64,000 nt of DNA from an uncultured Acetatifactor sp. (GCA_949840885.1 CATKYJ010000021.1:1-64000), one strand, 5' to 3'. Positions 43,608-53,436 are shown, counted from the first letter of the stretch. Numbers and translations are program-made. Notes: generated by a model not told the origin, from the letters alone.

Positions 43608-45152
43608 ATGAGCAAAAAACCGGTAGTTTTGATGATTTTGGACGGGTATGGTCTGAACGAAAGAAAAGAGGGCAACGCGGTGGCGCTGGCTAAGACCCCT
43701 GTCATGGACAGGCTGATGGAAGAGTGTCCCTTTGTCCGCGGAAATGCCAGCGGCATGGCCGTTGGACTCCCCGAGGGCCAGATGGGCAATTCCGAGGTGG
43801 GGCACCTGAACATGGGCGCAGGCCGCATTGTGTATCAGGAGCTGACGCGGATCACAAAGGAGATTCAGGACGGCACCTTTTTTGAGAATCCTGCCCTTTT
43901 AAAGGCAGTGGAGAACTGTAAGAAGAACGACAGTGCCCTCCACCTTATGGGTCTTTTGTCCGATGGCGGCGTCCACAGCCACAATACCCACCTCTACGGC
44001 CTGCTGGAACTGGCAAAGAGGAACGGGCTTAAGAAAGTATATGTGCATTGCTTCCTGGACGGCCGCGATACCCCTCCTGCCAGCGGCAAGGAATACGCCC
44101 AGCAGCTGGTGGCGGAGATGGAGAAAATCGGCGTAGGCAAGATTGCGTCAGTTATGGGACGCTATTACGTCATGGACAGAGACAACAATTACGACCGCGT
44201 GAAGCTGGCCTATGACGCCATGACAAAGGGAGAGGGCCTGACGGCGGCCTGCGGTGTCTGCGGCATCCAGGAATCCTACGACAGGGGGGAGACGGACGAA
44301 TTCGTGAAGCCCACGCTGGCTGTGGAGGACGGAAAGCCCGTGGCGCTTGTGCAGGACGGCGACTCCATTATCTTCTTCAACTTCCGTCCCGACAGGGCCA
44401 GGGAGATTTCCAGGGCTTTCTGCGACGACGACTTCAAGGGCTTTGAGAGAGGCCCCAGGAAAAACATCACTTATGTATGCTTTTCCGATTACGATCCCAC
44501 CATCCTCAACAAGGAGGTGGCTTTCCATAAAGTGTCCGTCACCAATACCTTTGGCGAGTGGCTGGCGGCGAACAGCATGAAGCAGGCCCGCATCGCTGAG
44601 ACGGAGAAGTATGCCCATGTGACTTTCTTCTTCAACGGAGGCGTGGAGGAGCCCAACGAGGGCGAGGACAGGGTGCTGGTGAACTCCCCCAAGGAGGTGG
44701 CCACCTATGACCTGAAGCCTGAAATGAGCGCCTACGGCGTGTGCGATAAGCTCTGCGAGGCCATCCGCTGCGGCAAATATGATGTCATCATCATCAACTT
44801 CGCAAATCCGGACATGGTAGGCCATACCGGTGTCCTGGAGGCAGCCATCAAGGCAGTGGAGGCAGTGGACGAGTGCGTGGGCAGGGCAGTGGAAGCCGTT
44901 AAGGAAGTGGACGGCGCCATGTTCATCTGCGCGGACCATGGCAATGCCGAGATGCTGGTGGACTATGAGACAGGAGAGCCTTTCACGGCCCATACCACCA
45001 ATCAGGTGCCTTTTATCCTGGTGAACTTTGATAATGCTTATACGCTTCGGGAGAACGGATGCCTTGCCGACATCGTGCCCACCCTCATTGAGATCATGGG
45101 GAAAGAGCAGCCGGCGGAGATGACGGGCAAGTCGCTGCTGATCCGGAAATAA
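43608..45152 (+). CDS. gpmI: 2,3-bisphosphoglycerate-independent phosphoglycerate mutase
   Basis: Interconverts 3- and 2-phosphoglycerate in glycolysis. The 514-residue protein has the alkaline-phosphatase-like fold with the first metal ligand D12 in VLMILDGYGLNE and the phosphoserine S62 in PEGQMGNSEVGHLNMGAGR. Substrate-binding segments include LMGLLSDGGVHSHNTHLYGL, FLDGRDTPP, NFRPDRARE, and the metal sites NFANPDMVGHTG and CADHGNAE. Length is typical. AAGGAGAG lies before ATG 43608. Together with eno at 62566 it covers two consecutive glycolytic steps in this window, although the genes are not in one operon. Confidence 0.97.
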   Translation: MSKKPVVLMILDGYGLNERKEGNAVALAKTPVMDRLMEECPFVRGNASGMAVGLPEGQMGNSEVGHLNMGAGRIVYQELTRITKEIQDGTFFENPALLKAVENCKKNDSALHLMGLLSDGGVHSHNTHLYGLLELAKRNGLKKVYVHCFLDGRDTPPASGKEYAQQLVAEMEKIGVGKIASVMGRYYVMDRDNNYDRVKLAYDAMTKGEGLTAACGVCGIQESYDRGETDEFVKPTLAVEDGKPVALVQDGDSIIFFNFRPDRAREISRAFCDDDFKGFERGPRKNITYVCFSDYDPTILNKEVAFHKVSVTNTFGEWLAANSMKQARIAETEKYAHVTFFFNGGVEEPNEGEDRVLVNSPKEVATYDLKPEMSAYGVCDKLCEAIRCGKYDVIIINFANPDMVGHTGVLEAAIKAVEAVDECVGRAVEAVKEVDGAMFICADHGNAEMLVDYETGEPFTAHTTNQVPFILVNFDNAYTLRENGCLADIVPTLIEIMGKEQPAEMTGKSLLIRK

Positions 45153-45210
45153 GGGAACAGAAAGACCGCCTGGCGGCGTAATACAGGGACTCAGAGCAAA
45201 TCTCGGAATG

Positions 45211-45237
45211 AAAAAGGGCCTTTTTTGGCCCTTTTTT
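45211..45237 (+). terminator. Rho-independent terminator of gpmI
   Basis: AAAAAGGGCC and GGCCCTTTTT flank a TTTTTT loop, with a T tract at the 3' end. Confidence 0.85.
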
Positions 45238-45250
45238 CAACGTTAGAGTC

Positions 45251-45279
45251 TTGAAGGAAAATACGATTCATTGTATAAT
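45251..45279 (+). promoter_or_regulatory. Promoter of the M60-type protease unit
   Basis: TTGAAG (45251-45256) and consensus TATAAT (45274-45279) with 17-base spacing, about 95 bases before the protease start. Confidence 0.55.
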
Positions 45280-45375
45280 TTTGCCAGGAGACATAGGAAA
45301 AGGACACTACCGATTGACCTGCGGAGAGGAAAGAAAGGCTTCGGAGGGACAAGGCAGCGGAGAAAGGATGTAAGT

Positions 45376-48300
45376 ATGAGGAGAAAAGTGGCATTATTGA
45401 TGGCGGCTGTTCTGATTTTGGGGGCGGGATTTTCGTCCTATGCCTCGGAATCGGATGCAATCCCGCAGGGCAGCCAGGGCGCTGCTGTAGGCGGGGAAAA
45501 TATAGCCGGAGAGGGTGCCGGGGCTGCAGGAGAGGCCGGCACGGAGACTTCGAATCAAGAGACAGGCAGCCAGGATCAGGAGGGAAATGGGGCTCCTGCA
45601 GGAGAAAGCCAGCCAAGTGCAGAGCAGCCGGGCAGTGAAAGCGGGGAGGGGGCCGGCGATAACAGTCAGCCCGGCCAACCGGGCGCAGATCAGCCAGGTG
45701 GCGCGGCCGGCTCGGGAAATGTGGGCCAGCCGGACAATATGGGCGGAACCGAGGCGGGTGACAACGGTCAGTCCGGCCAGCCCGGCAATGAGGACGGAAC
45801 AGGAGTCGGGAACAACGGCCAGTCCGGCGCAGGGCAGCCAGGCAGTGCAGGCGGGGAGGGAGCCGGCGACAACGGTCAGTCCGGCCAACCGGGCGCAGAT
45901 CAGCCGGGCGGCGCAACCGGTTCCGGAAATGCGGGCCAGCCGGGCGGCGCGACCGGTTCGGGAAATGCGGGCCAGCCGGGCGGCGCAACCGGTTCCGGAA
46001 ATGCAGATCAGCCGGGCGGTGCGACCGGCTCGGGAAATACCAGCCCTGCAGGCCAGCCAGGCAATGGAGCCGGCATGGGAGACGGAAGCCAGACAGGTGT
46101 AGCAGGCCCCTGCGGCCAGGTGGACGTGTCCATTGGAGCCGCGCTGGTGCTGGGGAAAAACGTAGTTTTCCGCGTGGTTTTGGAAGACGCTGCCGGCAAT
46201 CCCTGCGGGGCGGACGGCTACATAGAGATTAACCTCACCGGAAAGAAGAGCGGAAATATTCCGGAGACCGGCGTGGCGCGGTTCAAAGGCCTTGCGGAGG
46301 GCAAATATACCCTGACTGTCAAGGGGACGGGCTTTGCCACATACACGCAGGAAATCACTGTTAAAAACGGCAGGGAACGCGTAGAACTGATGACAGGCTT
46401 CCTGGAAGTGGAAAAAATGAGCTACACCCCGGGAACTCCTCACCCCGGCGTGCTTCTGATCGGTGATGTAAACGGAGACGGCCTGGTCAATGAGGGGGAC
46501 AGGGCTATCCTCATGGAAGCCATAGAGGGGGACGGAATCGTATCCCATCCCCAGGCGGACTTAAACGGAGACGGCGTAGTAGACCTGGTGGATCTGGAGT
46601 ACCTGACTAAGGGCTTTCAGAGGGACAGGGACATCCTCTCCTACATCGAAAGCTCCGTCTCACCGGCCCTGGTCCAGGCAAAGCTGGGAGCAGGCACCCA
46701 GTTGGAAAATGCGGGAAACGAAGATCAGGAAAAACTGCTGAAAGACTTGCTGGAGAACGACAGGCCCCTTAAGCTTAAGAATGCAGCAGGCGTGATATCC
46801 ACGGAAAACCCTGTGGAACTGGAGTTTGACGTAAACGCGGCAGGGGAGCAGGGAAAAGCAGACGGAATCGTAATAGAGACCGGGGAGTCAAAAATCACTT
46901 CCGCGTCTTTGCAGATTGAATATATAGATGCAGAGGGCCGGACGGATACAATAGATGTCCCCGTGGAAGGCGGGATCCATTTTCTCCTGGAATCTGACGA
47001 AGTACAGGTCACCCGGGATCAAAATGGGAACATAGAAATCCATCTGGGCAGCCAGGTGGCTGTAAAAAGGGTGCTCCTGACCATCAGGGCGGTAAAGGAC
47101 GAAAAGGGACAGGCTGTAAACCTGGCCGAGATTTCAAAGGTGGAGTTCGTCAATGGCATGGAGAGCAGGATCCCGGAGCCGGAGATGGATGCCCCCGAAA
47201 ATCTGAATTATACCGCCGGGAGCAACAGAATCTCCCTTTCCTGGGACAAGTGTGTCAATATCACAGGGTATGAGGTGGAGATTACAAAGGTAGGTTCCGG
47301 CCTTGCACCAGAGACAGTGATGGTTTCGAAGAATGCTCTTGACATCGTATCGTTCGGCGGAAAAGAGCTGGAGAACTATCAAGACTATCAGGTACGGGTG
47401 CAGTCCGTGAACGGCACCTGGCGCAGCGGATACGGCGAAAGCATAACGGCCACCCCGCAGCCGGCGGGAAAGCCCGACAGCCCGGACAATGTGTCCGCAG
47501 TGGGAGATTATCAGAGCGTCAGGGTGTCTTGGAAGTGGATGAAAGACACTCGTTCCTACAATCTGTACTATAAACAGAGCAGTGAGGCGGAATATCAGAA
47601 GATAGAGGGAATCACCGCAAGCAGCCATACCATCACGGGGCTGCCGGATGCCACGGAGTACACAGTCTATGTCACCGGCGTTAATGAGATCGGCGAGAGC
47701 GGCCCCTCCCTGTCCGCAGTGGCCACCACTTTCGACTCCTACCCGGCTGTCATGCCCAAGTATGGCATGATCAATTTCGGAGAGAAAGGGGAGAAAGGAG
47801 ACCATATCATAAGCGCCACCATAGGAGGCGGCAGCATGAAGCAGAGTTCCCTGGACATCCAGGCGGGCACAGCCTGGGGCACGGTGGACAAGGATGCTTC
47901 TTCCTATTACTACAGGGGCACCTGGGATGACGGCGGCTTCAACTATATGGGAACAGGCAATGGCCTTATCTATGAGTTTGACCAGGCCTACAAAATGGAC
48001 ACCTTTGCGTTCCATGACGATACCTCACGGGATACCGGCTATTTCTACGCGAAAGTCCGCTGCTGGGACGAAGCCGGAAATATGTTAATGGACAACAAGA
48101 GCGTCTCAATGACCAGAAAAAGCGACAAGGCCGGCAGGGTGTACTATGTGGTGAAACTGCCGCAGCCTCTCAATATTAAGAAGATCCAGTTCGGTCTGGC
48201 CCGCTATTCAGCCAGTGGCCAGATCACGGTGGCGGAGGTCTATTTCTACCATTACGACCTCCTTTGGGCAGATATCATGGGGCTGTATGCGGACGACCTC

Positions 48301-51192
48301 CACACTGTACTGCGTGAGGATGTGACCCAGGCAGACATAGATGCGCTGCGGAAACGCATCTATACGGAAGATCCCGTCAGCAAGGAATATCACCCGGATC
48401 AGGAACTGCTGGAGAGGGAACTTGCCACGGCGGAGGCCATCCTGAAAGACGGCAGCCTCCAGGCTTCGGTGAAGATCCACGGCGATATCACCACAGAGGA
48501 TGTGGGCAGAGGCTTTAGCGGTCTCAATGCCTGGCAGCCTCTGGGCGTGACCGCAGCGGCCGGGGAAGAGATCGTGGTCTATGTAGGCCATAACAGCAAG
48601 AAAACCGGGGAGAACGCAAACCTCCAGCTGGTGGCCACCCAGTACCATGCGGAGGCGGCCGCCATGGGCCAGGTGGTGGGTACATTGAAAGTGGGCCCCA
48701 ATAAGATCACTGTGCCAAAGATAGCCAGCACGGCCGTAGAGTCCGGCGGCGCGCTGTATGTCCAGTATACCGGAGGCGGCGGTGTCAATGACAGATACGC
48801 AGTCCGGGTCAGCGGCGGCGTGCAGGTTCCGAGGCTGGATCTGTACCAGGTAACGGACCAGGAAGAGCGGCAAAGGCGTGCAACAGCTTATGTGGAGGCT
48901 CTGGACACTTATGTGGGGCAGATGGCAGACATGCATGCACAGGTTCACCAGAATGGCACAAATGCTCAAGTGAACTATGCCTACAATGAACAGAACTGTA
49001 TCCTGGGCGCCTCGGATATCCTTTTGGACACCATGCTGCTGTCGCTTCCGGCCAAACAGATCCTGGCAGGTACGGGAACCGGAACGGCCCAGGAGCGGGC
49101 GGCCAGGCTTTTGACCTCCATGAAGTCCGTGGAGGAGGAAATGTATCTGTTCTACCAGCACAAGGGCCTGAACAATACAGCGCCCGAAGCGCTGAACAAG
49201 CTTCCCAAAGGCCATCTGAACATCCGGTATCAGCGGATGTTCGCAGGGGCGTTTATGTATGCGGCGGGCAACCACATCGGCATTGAGTGGGGGTCAGCCC
49301 CCGGCCTTGTCTCTTCTCCGGGACTGGTAGCGGGAGCCGATGGAAGATATCAGTCCGGCAGATTCTTCGGATGGGGCATAGCCCATGAGATCGGGCACTG
49401 CATCAACCAGGGAAGCTACGCGGTGGCAGAGGTCACGAACAATTACTACGCAGTGCTGGCACAGGCTAAGGACACCAACGACAGCGTGCGCTTCCAGTAT
49501 AATAAAGTGTATGAGAAAGTGACATCCGGTACAAAAGGGCCGGCCACAAACGTATTCACCAGGCTGGGGATGTACTGGCAGCTCCATCTGGCTTACGACA
49601 GGGGATACAATTACAAGACTTATGATAACTACGAAGAGCAGCTGGAGAATCTGTTCTTTGCCAGAGTGGACACCTACGCCAGGAATGCGGCCAAAGCACC
49701 CAGTCCGGGAGGCTTTGCGCTGAAGCTGTCAGGGGACGGGGAGCAGAACCTGATGCGTCTGTCCTGCGCTGCAGCCCGGAAAAACATCCTGGAATTCTTT
49801 GAACGCTGGGGCATGACGCCCAATGAGGAGACCAGGGCTTACGCCGCGCAGTTTGCAAAGGAGACTCGGGCCATCTACTATGTATGCGATGACTCCAGAG
49901 TCTACACACTGCAGGGCGGCAGCAGTACTCTGGGCACAGAGGGCAAGGTGGAGGCCGTAGGCGATGGCGTGACTGCGGTGGTCAATGCCGCGGACGGAAA
50001 TCAGGTGGATATTACCCTTGGCTCGAAAAACATCCCGGCCGGAGACGTGCTGGGGTATGAGATCGTCCGCTGCAGCTATTCCGGCGGCAAAGTCCAGAAA
50101 GAGACGGCAGGATTCGCCACGGCAGGAGAGACTACTTTCAGCGACAGGGTATACATGAACAACCGTGTGGTATGGTATGAAATCACGGTAATCGACCAAT
50201 ACCTGAACCGCTCCGCCGTGAAGACCCTGAACCCGGTGAAGATAGAGAATGACGGCAGCCTGGACAAGAGCTTCTGGACAGTGAGCACAAAGGGGCTGGA
50301 TGCTGCAAAAGAACCCATTCAAGAGGGTAATGATGACGACCCCTGCGAGCCGAAGCCGGAAGATGCGGCGGCGAGGGTCATTGACGGAGATGACTCCACG
50401 GTATATACGGCAACGGCAGGAGACGGGGCGGAAATGGTCCTGGAATTCAACAAGACCCTGACGGTGGCGGGCTTCAAGTACCGGACAGGCGCCGGGATGG
50501 ACGGAAACTACACCATACAGGTGCTGTCTGACGGCATGTGGCTGGACGCTGCGACCGGAAGCTTTGGCGGGAAAACCAGCGAAACCATCCACTTCGCAAA
50601 CCCGGACGGGAAATATGTGAGCACCTATGCGGCCACTGCCGTGAAGCTTTGCCTAAGCGGCCAGAGCAGCCAGGTATCCCTGGCGGAGTTGGATGTGCTG
50701 GGCGTCACGGGCGACAATGTGGACTTCAGGAGAGCCCAGGAGGGCACGGCGGCAATCGGAAAGCTGGCGGAGGAGTACCGTTACGGTTCGGCCGCGGAAG
50801 ATGTGATTCCGGCCGGGGCCATTGTGTTTACCGGAAGCTACAAGGGCAATCCCGCATACAATGCAGTGCTGCTCTTTGATCAGGACGGCGACATCGTGGG
50901 CGGGACGGACGCTGAGGGGAACCTGAGGGCACAGTTCATCATATTGGCGGATGTGCCGGCCCAGGGCAATATACAGAACGTGTCGGACGGCACCTGGATT
51001 TACTGGATGGAAGACAGCGGCCCCGCAGCCGTGACAGGGATTGCAAAAGTGCGGGCAGAGCTCTACCGCGTGAACAACGCCCTGACCAATGAGGGGCAGA
51101 GGCTTGTCAGCGACTCCTTGTTTGAGGATATGCCTGAGTATGGTAAACTGCCGGAAATCCGCTTAAGCGGCGGCGTCATCCCGCAGGAGTAG
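45376..51192 (+). CDS. Secreted multidomain M60-type metallopeptidase with dockerin-like motif
   Basis: A 1938-residue surface or secreted protein. Signal peptide 1-23. A Gly/Gln/Pro/Asn low-complexity region (about 24-240) includes four QPGGATGSGNAG repeats. A carboxypeptidase-regulatory-like segment precedes a dockerin-like pair of calcium loops (about 358-418: GDVNGDGLVNEGD and ADLNGDGVVDLVD). Two fibronectin III-type domains follow (about 605-700, 701-790). Then an F5/8-like carbohydrate-binding-type region (about 800-960) leads to the M60 peptidase domain with the site HEIGHCINQGSYAVAE (H1337, E1338, H1341, E1352). A C-terminal discoidin-like domain is at about 1660-1780. M60 enzymes cleave mucin-type O-glycoproteins. 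No LPxTG motif is seen. I chose ATG 45376 (AAGGATG site, signal peptide). Confidence 0.87.
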   Translation: MRRKVALLMAAVLILGAGFSSYASESDAIPQGSQGAAVGGENIAGEGAGAAGEAGTETSNQETGSQDQEGNGAPAGESQPSAEQPGSESGEGAGDNSQPGQPGADQPGGAAGSGNVGQPDNMGGTEAGDNGQSGQPGNEDGTGVGNNGQSGAGQPGSAGGEGAGDNGQSGQPGADQPGGATGSGNAGQPGGATGSGNAGQPGGATGSGNADQPGGATGSGNTSPAGQPGNGAGMGDGSQTGVAGPCGQVDVSIGAALVLGKNVVFRVVLEDAAGNPCGADGYIEINLTGKKSGNIPETGVARFKGLAEGKYTLTVKGTGFATYTQEITVKNGRERVELMTGFLEVEKMSYTPGTPHPGVLLIGDVNGDGLVNEGDRAILMEAIEGDGIVSHPQADLNGDGVVDLVDLEYLTKGFQRDRDILSYIESSVSPALVQAKLGAGTQLENAGNEDQEKLLKDLLENDRPLKLKNAAGVISTENPVELEFDVNAAGEQGKADGIVIETGESKITSASLQIEYIDAEGRTDTIDVPVEGGIHFLLESDEVQVTRDQNGNIEIHLGSQVAVKRVLLTIRAVKDEKGQAVNLAEISKVEFVNGMESRIPEPEMDAPENLNYTAGSNRISLSWDKCVNITGYEVEITKVGSGLAPETVMVSKNALDIVSFGGKELENYQDYQVRVQSVNGTWRSGYGESITATPQPAGKPDSPDNVSAVGDYQSVRVSWKWMKDTRSYNLYYKQSSEAEYQKIEGITASSHTITGLPDATEYTVYVTGVNEIGESGPSLSAVATTFDSYPAVMPKYGMINFGEKGEKGDHIISATIGGGSMKQSSLDIQAGTAWGTVDKDASSYYYRGTWDDGGFNYMGTGNGLIYEFDQAYKMDTFAFHDDTSRDTGYFYAKVRCWDEAGNMLMDNKSVSMTRKSDKAGRVYYVVKLPQPLNIKKIQFGLARYSASGQITVAEVYFYHYDLLWADIMGLYADDLHTVLREDVTQADIDALRKRIYTEDPVSKEYHPDQELLERELATAEAILKDGSLQASVKIHGDITTEDVGRGFSGLNAWQPLGVTAAAGEEIVVYVGHNSKKTGENANLQLVATQYHAEAAAMGQVVGTLKVGPNKITVPKIASTAVESGGALYVQYTGGGGVNDRYAVRVSGGVQVPRLDLYQVTDQEERQRRATAYVEALDTYVGQMADMHAQVHQNGTNAQVNYAYNEQNCILGASDILLDTMLLSLPAKQILAGTGTGTAQERAARLLTSMKSVEEEMYLFYQHKGLNNTAPEALNKLPKGHLNIRYQRMFAGAFMYAAGNHIGIEWGSAPGLVSSPGLVAGADGRYQSGRFFGWGIAHEIGHCINQGSYAVAEVTNNYYAVLAQAKDTNDSVRFQYNKVYEKVTSGTKGPATNVFTRLGMYWQLHLAYDRGYNYKTYDNYEEQLENLFFARVDTYARNAAKAPSPGGFALKLSGDGEQNLMRLSCAAARKNILEFFERWGMTPNEETRAYAAQFAKETRAIYYVCDDSRVYTLQGGSSTLGTEGKVEAVGDGVTAVVNAADGNQVDITLGSKNIPAGDVLGYEIVRCSYSGGKVQKETAGFATAGETTFSDRVYMNNRVVWYEITVIDQYLNRSAVKTLNPVKIENDGSLDKSFWTVSTKGLDAAKEPIQEGNDDDPCEPKPEDAAARVIDGDDSTVYTATAGDGAEMVLEFNKTLTVAGFKYRTGAGMDGNYTIQVLSDGMWLDAATGSFGGKTSETIHFANPDGKYVSTYAATAVKLCLSGQSSQVSLAELDVLGVTGDNVDFRRAQEGTAAIGKLAEEYRYGSAAEDVIPAGAIVFTGSYKGNPAYNAVLLFDQDGDIVGGTDAEGNLRAQFIILADVPAQGNIQNVSDGTWIYWMEDSGPAAVTGIAKVRAELYRVNNALTNEGQRLVSDSLFEDMPEYGKLPEIRLSGGVIPQE
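45901..46044 (+). repeat. Four 36-base in-frame coding repeats
   Basis: Copies begin at 45901, 45937, 45973 and 46009, exactly 36 bases apart, encoding QPGGATGSGNA plus G, D or T. They differ only at a few wobble positions. A longer imperfect duplication (about 45650-45706 and 45859-45914) surrounds them, so copy number may vary between strains. Confidence 0.8.
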
Positions 51193-51205
51193 AAAGGGGG
51201 CCAGA

Positions 51206-52183
51206 GTGAAGAAGAAACGGATTTATTTATATATGACAGCGCTCTTGCTGCTGACATACCCCATACAGGCAAAGGCGGACAGCGGCGACAGCTTCCGCCT
51301 GGACTCCTCGGGGGTGGTCATCCTGGACTCTCTCCACGCCGCAAAGGAGGGTATTTCCTCCATGAGCTTCTCCCTGACAGTGGAGCCGGAGGATGCGGCA
51401 AAGGTGGAGTTCATATTTGAGAGCAGCGGCGCGGAGATTTTGGAGTACCGCTATCATGCGGATCAGAAAAAAATGAATATCTATATGGCCGGTACCTCCC
51501 CTTTGTTCTCTGAGGGAACAGAGTCCCTGACAGTGGGCAGAGTGGTGGTTTCAGATGGAAACGGACAAAGCGGTAAGGCTACGGTGGGAGTGGAGCCGGA
51601 GTCGTTAAAATATGTCTACGGCACCAGCCTTAAGGGGATGGAGGGCGTGGGATTACCGGAGAACGTACGGCTTGGGGGGACGGAAACGCCGCCTCCCGTA
51701 GAGCCGCCTCCTGTGGAGACCCCGCCCGTGGAGACGCCCCCTGTACCGCCCAGTGATACACCCGTTCCGCCTGCCAATACGCCGGTGCCCCCTTCGCCTC
51801 CTGCGGTTACGCCGCCCCCTGCCGCCTCTAACGTGCCGGTGGTATCCCCCAGGCCGGTGGGCACCGCAAGACCTGCCGGTTCCCAAGTGGCGGACGCCTC
51901 CAGGCCTACAGCCACACCCACGCCGGATCCTGATGCGGACGAAAGCAGGGAAACGCCAGAGCCCTCAGAGAGCCCCAGCCCTGCGCCGGAAGATCCTGCG
52001 GATGAGTCTTTCGTGTTGCCTCCCGCAGACTCCGAAAACGGCGAGGAACCAAAATCAGACGGCGGTTTCCTGGAGGAGGTCAGGAGCATTCTGGCAGGGC
52101 TCGCCATAGCGGCCACAGTGGCCGGGACGGGCGCCATAGCCGTGTCGGCTCTGATCAAGAGGCCAAAAGGCAGACGAAAATAG
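51206..52183 (+). CDS. Membrane-anchored protein with cohesin-like domain and Pro-rich stalk
   Basis: A 325-residue surface protein from GTG 51206 (AAAGGGGGCC upstream), 13 bases after the M60 protease gene. Signal peptide 1-24. A beta-rich domain (about 26-150) has the look of a cohesin: SSMSFSLTVEPEDAAKVEF, MNIYMAGTSPLFSEGTESLT and VGRVVVSDGNGQSGK. A Pro/Thr/Val/Glu stalk (about 155-275) and a C-terminal membrane span (about 293-317) with the basic stop KRPKGRRK complete it. A natural reading is that it tethers the dockerin-like motif of the preceding protease to the cell surface. The cohesin assignment is by pattern only and moderately uncertain. Confidence 0.72.
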   Translation: MKKKRIYLYMTALLLLTYPIQAKADSGDSFRLDSSGVVILDSLHAAKEGISSMSFSLTVEPEDAAKVEFIFESSGAEILEYRYHADQKKMNIYMAGTSPLFSEGTESLTVGRVVVSDGNGQSGKATVGVEPESLKYVYGTSLKGMEGVGLPENVRLGGTETPPPVEPPPVETPPVETPPVPPSDTPVPPANTPVPPSPPAVTPPPAASNVPVVSPRPVGTARPAGSQVADASRPTATPTPDPDADESRETPEPSESPSPAPEDPADESFVLPPADSENGEEPKSDGGFLEEVRSILAGLAIAATVAGTGAIAVSALIKRPKGRRK

Positions 52184-52196
52184 GAGGAAATCGTTT

Positions 52197-53219
52197 ATGG
52201 GAAAGGTAACATTGGGCAGCACGGGAATCACCGTGGAGAAAAACGCTTTCGGAGCACTGCCAATACAGCGCATCTCAAAGGAAGAGGCCATTAAGCTCCT
52301 GCGAAAGGCATATGAGGGAGGCATTGAGTTTTTCGACACAGCCCGCTTTTATACAGACAGCGAAGAGAAGCTGGGGGCGGCCTTTGATGGCATGAGGGAC
52401 AAAATCTGCCTCGCCACCAAGACCGGGGCCACCACGGCGGAGGGATTCTGGAAAGACATTCACACCTCCCTAAGCAACCTGCGCACGGACTACATCGATC
52501 TCTACCAGTTCCACAATCCGGATTTCTGCCCCAAGCCCGGAGACGGCAGCGGCCTTTATGAGGCCATGCTGGAGGCAAAGGAGAAAGGTATGGTGCGCCA
52601 CATCGGCATCACCAACCACCGTCTGAGCATTGCCCATGAGGCGGTGGACAGCGGTCTCTACGAGACCCTGCAGTTCCCTTTCTGCTATCTGGCCACGGAA
52701 AAAGACATTGAACTGGTGGAGAAATGCAAGGGGGCGGACATGGGCTTCATCGCCATGAAAGCCCTTTCCGGAGGACTCATCACCAATTCCGCCGCAGCCT
52801 ACGCGTTCCTGGCCCAGTACGGCCATGTGCTCCCCATCTGGGGCGTGCAGCGGGAGAGGGAACTGGAGGAATTTCTGTCCTACATTGACAATCCGCCCGC
52901 TATGAGCGAAGAGCTGGCCGCTGTCATCGCAAAGGACAGAGAGGAGCTTCTGGGCGAGTTCTGCAGAGGCTGCGGCTACTGTATGCCCTGCCCCGCAGGC
53001 ATCGAAATCAACAACTGCGCCCGGATGAGCCTGATGATCCGCCGCTCGCCCTCCGCGGGGTGGCTTACGAAAGAAGCCCAGGAGAAGATGAAAAAGATAG
53101 AGAACTGCCTCCACTGTGGCAAGTGCAAGTCCAAATGCCCCTACGGCCTGGACACTCCGGCGCTTCTGGAGAAGAACTATCAGGATTACTGTGAGATATT
53201 GGATGGGAAAGCTTTTTAG
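52197..53219 (+). CDS. Aldo/keto reductase with C-terminal double Fe-S cluster motif
   Basis: A 340-residue oxidoreductase. The aldo/keto reductase barrel (about 1-240) shows LGSTGITVEKNAFGALP, FFDTARFYTDSE with the catalytic Asp and Tyr, KICLATKTG with the Lys, and DYIDLYQFHNPD. The C-terminal domain has two ferredoxin-type clusters: CRGCGYCMPCP (from C256) and CLHCGKCKSKCP (from C304), compatible with [4Fe-4S] centres. Such enzymes probably couple NAD(P)H and ferredoxin chemistry in anaerobes; the substrate is unknown. AGGAGGAAATCG precedes the start. It follows the anchored protein by 13 bases and is likely the last gene of that transcript; a second member begins at the left edge of the window. 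Confidence 0.9.
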   Translation: MGKVTLGSTGITVEKNAFGALPIQRISKEEAIKLLRKAYEGGIEFFDTARFYTDSEEKLGAAFDGMRDKICLATKTGATTAEGFWKDIHTSLSNLRTDYIDLYQFHNPDFCPKPGDGSGLYEAMLEAKEKGMVRHIGITNHRLSIAHEAVDSGLYETLQFPFCYLATEKDIELVEKCKGADMGFIAMKALSGGLITNSAAAYAFLAQYGHVLPIWGVQRERELEEFLSYIDNPPAMSEELAAVIAKDREELLGEFCRGCGYCMPCPAGIEINNCARMSLMIRRSPSAGWLTKEAQEKMKKIENCLHCGKCKSKCPYGLDTPALLEKNYQDYCEILDGKAF

Positions 53220-53228
53220 GGAAAAAAG

Positions 53229-53256
53229 CAGGCCGGCGTTTTCGGACGCCGGCCTG
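53229..53256 (+). terminator. Hairpin after the Fe-S aldo/keto reductase
   Basis: CAGGCCGGCGT and ACGCCGGCCTG form a perfect 11-bp stem with a TTCGG-type loop, ten bases after the stop. The T tract after it is poor, but a GC-rich stem with this loop is typical. Confidence 0.7.
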
Positions 53257-53343
53257 TAAATGGCAATCATTTCAAATAGTCCATTCTTTTTATCTATTTT
53301 TTTGTCTGTTGTGCTGTATAATTCTCCAATTCGAAGTGAGAAA

Positions 53344-53436
53344 TTGATACTTTTCTATATTATTTGCGGTTTGATACGAGATAAACTGCGGGTGTTTTGA
53401 TATTTCATCTGGAAAATGATTATGGTAAGCTATAAT
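53344..53436 (+). promoter_or_regulatory. Direct repeats and -10 element upstream of the AraC-family gene
   Basis: TTGATA occurs at 53344, 53371 and 53397, about 27 bases apart, the last two each preceded by TGCGG. A consensus TATAAT lies at 53431-53436. This resembles spaced AraC-family operator half-sites next to a promoter. The stretch 53257-53527 holds no other gene. Confidence 0.35.

Noticed and set aside
45901..46044. Regular 36-base repeats considered as a CRISPR array.
   Set aside because: The copies abut without spacers, keep one reading frame and encode a Gly-rich linker; no cas genes are present.
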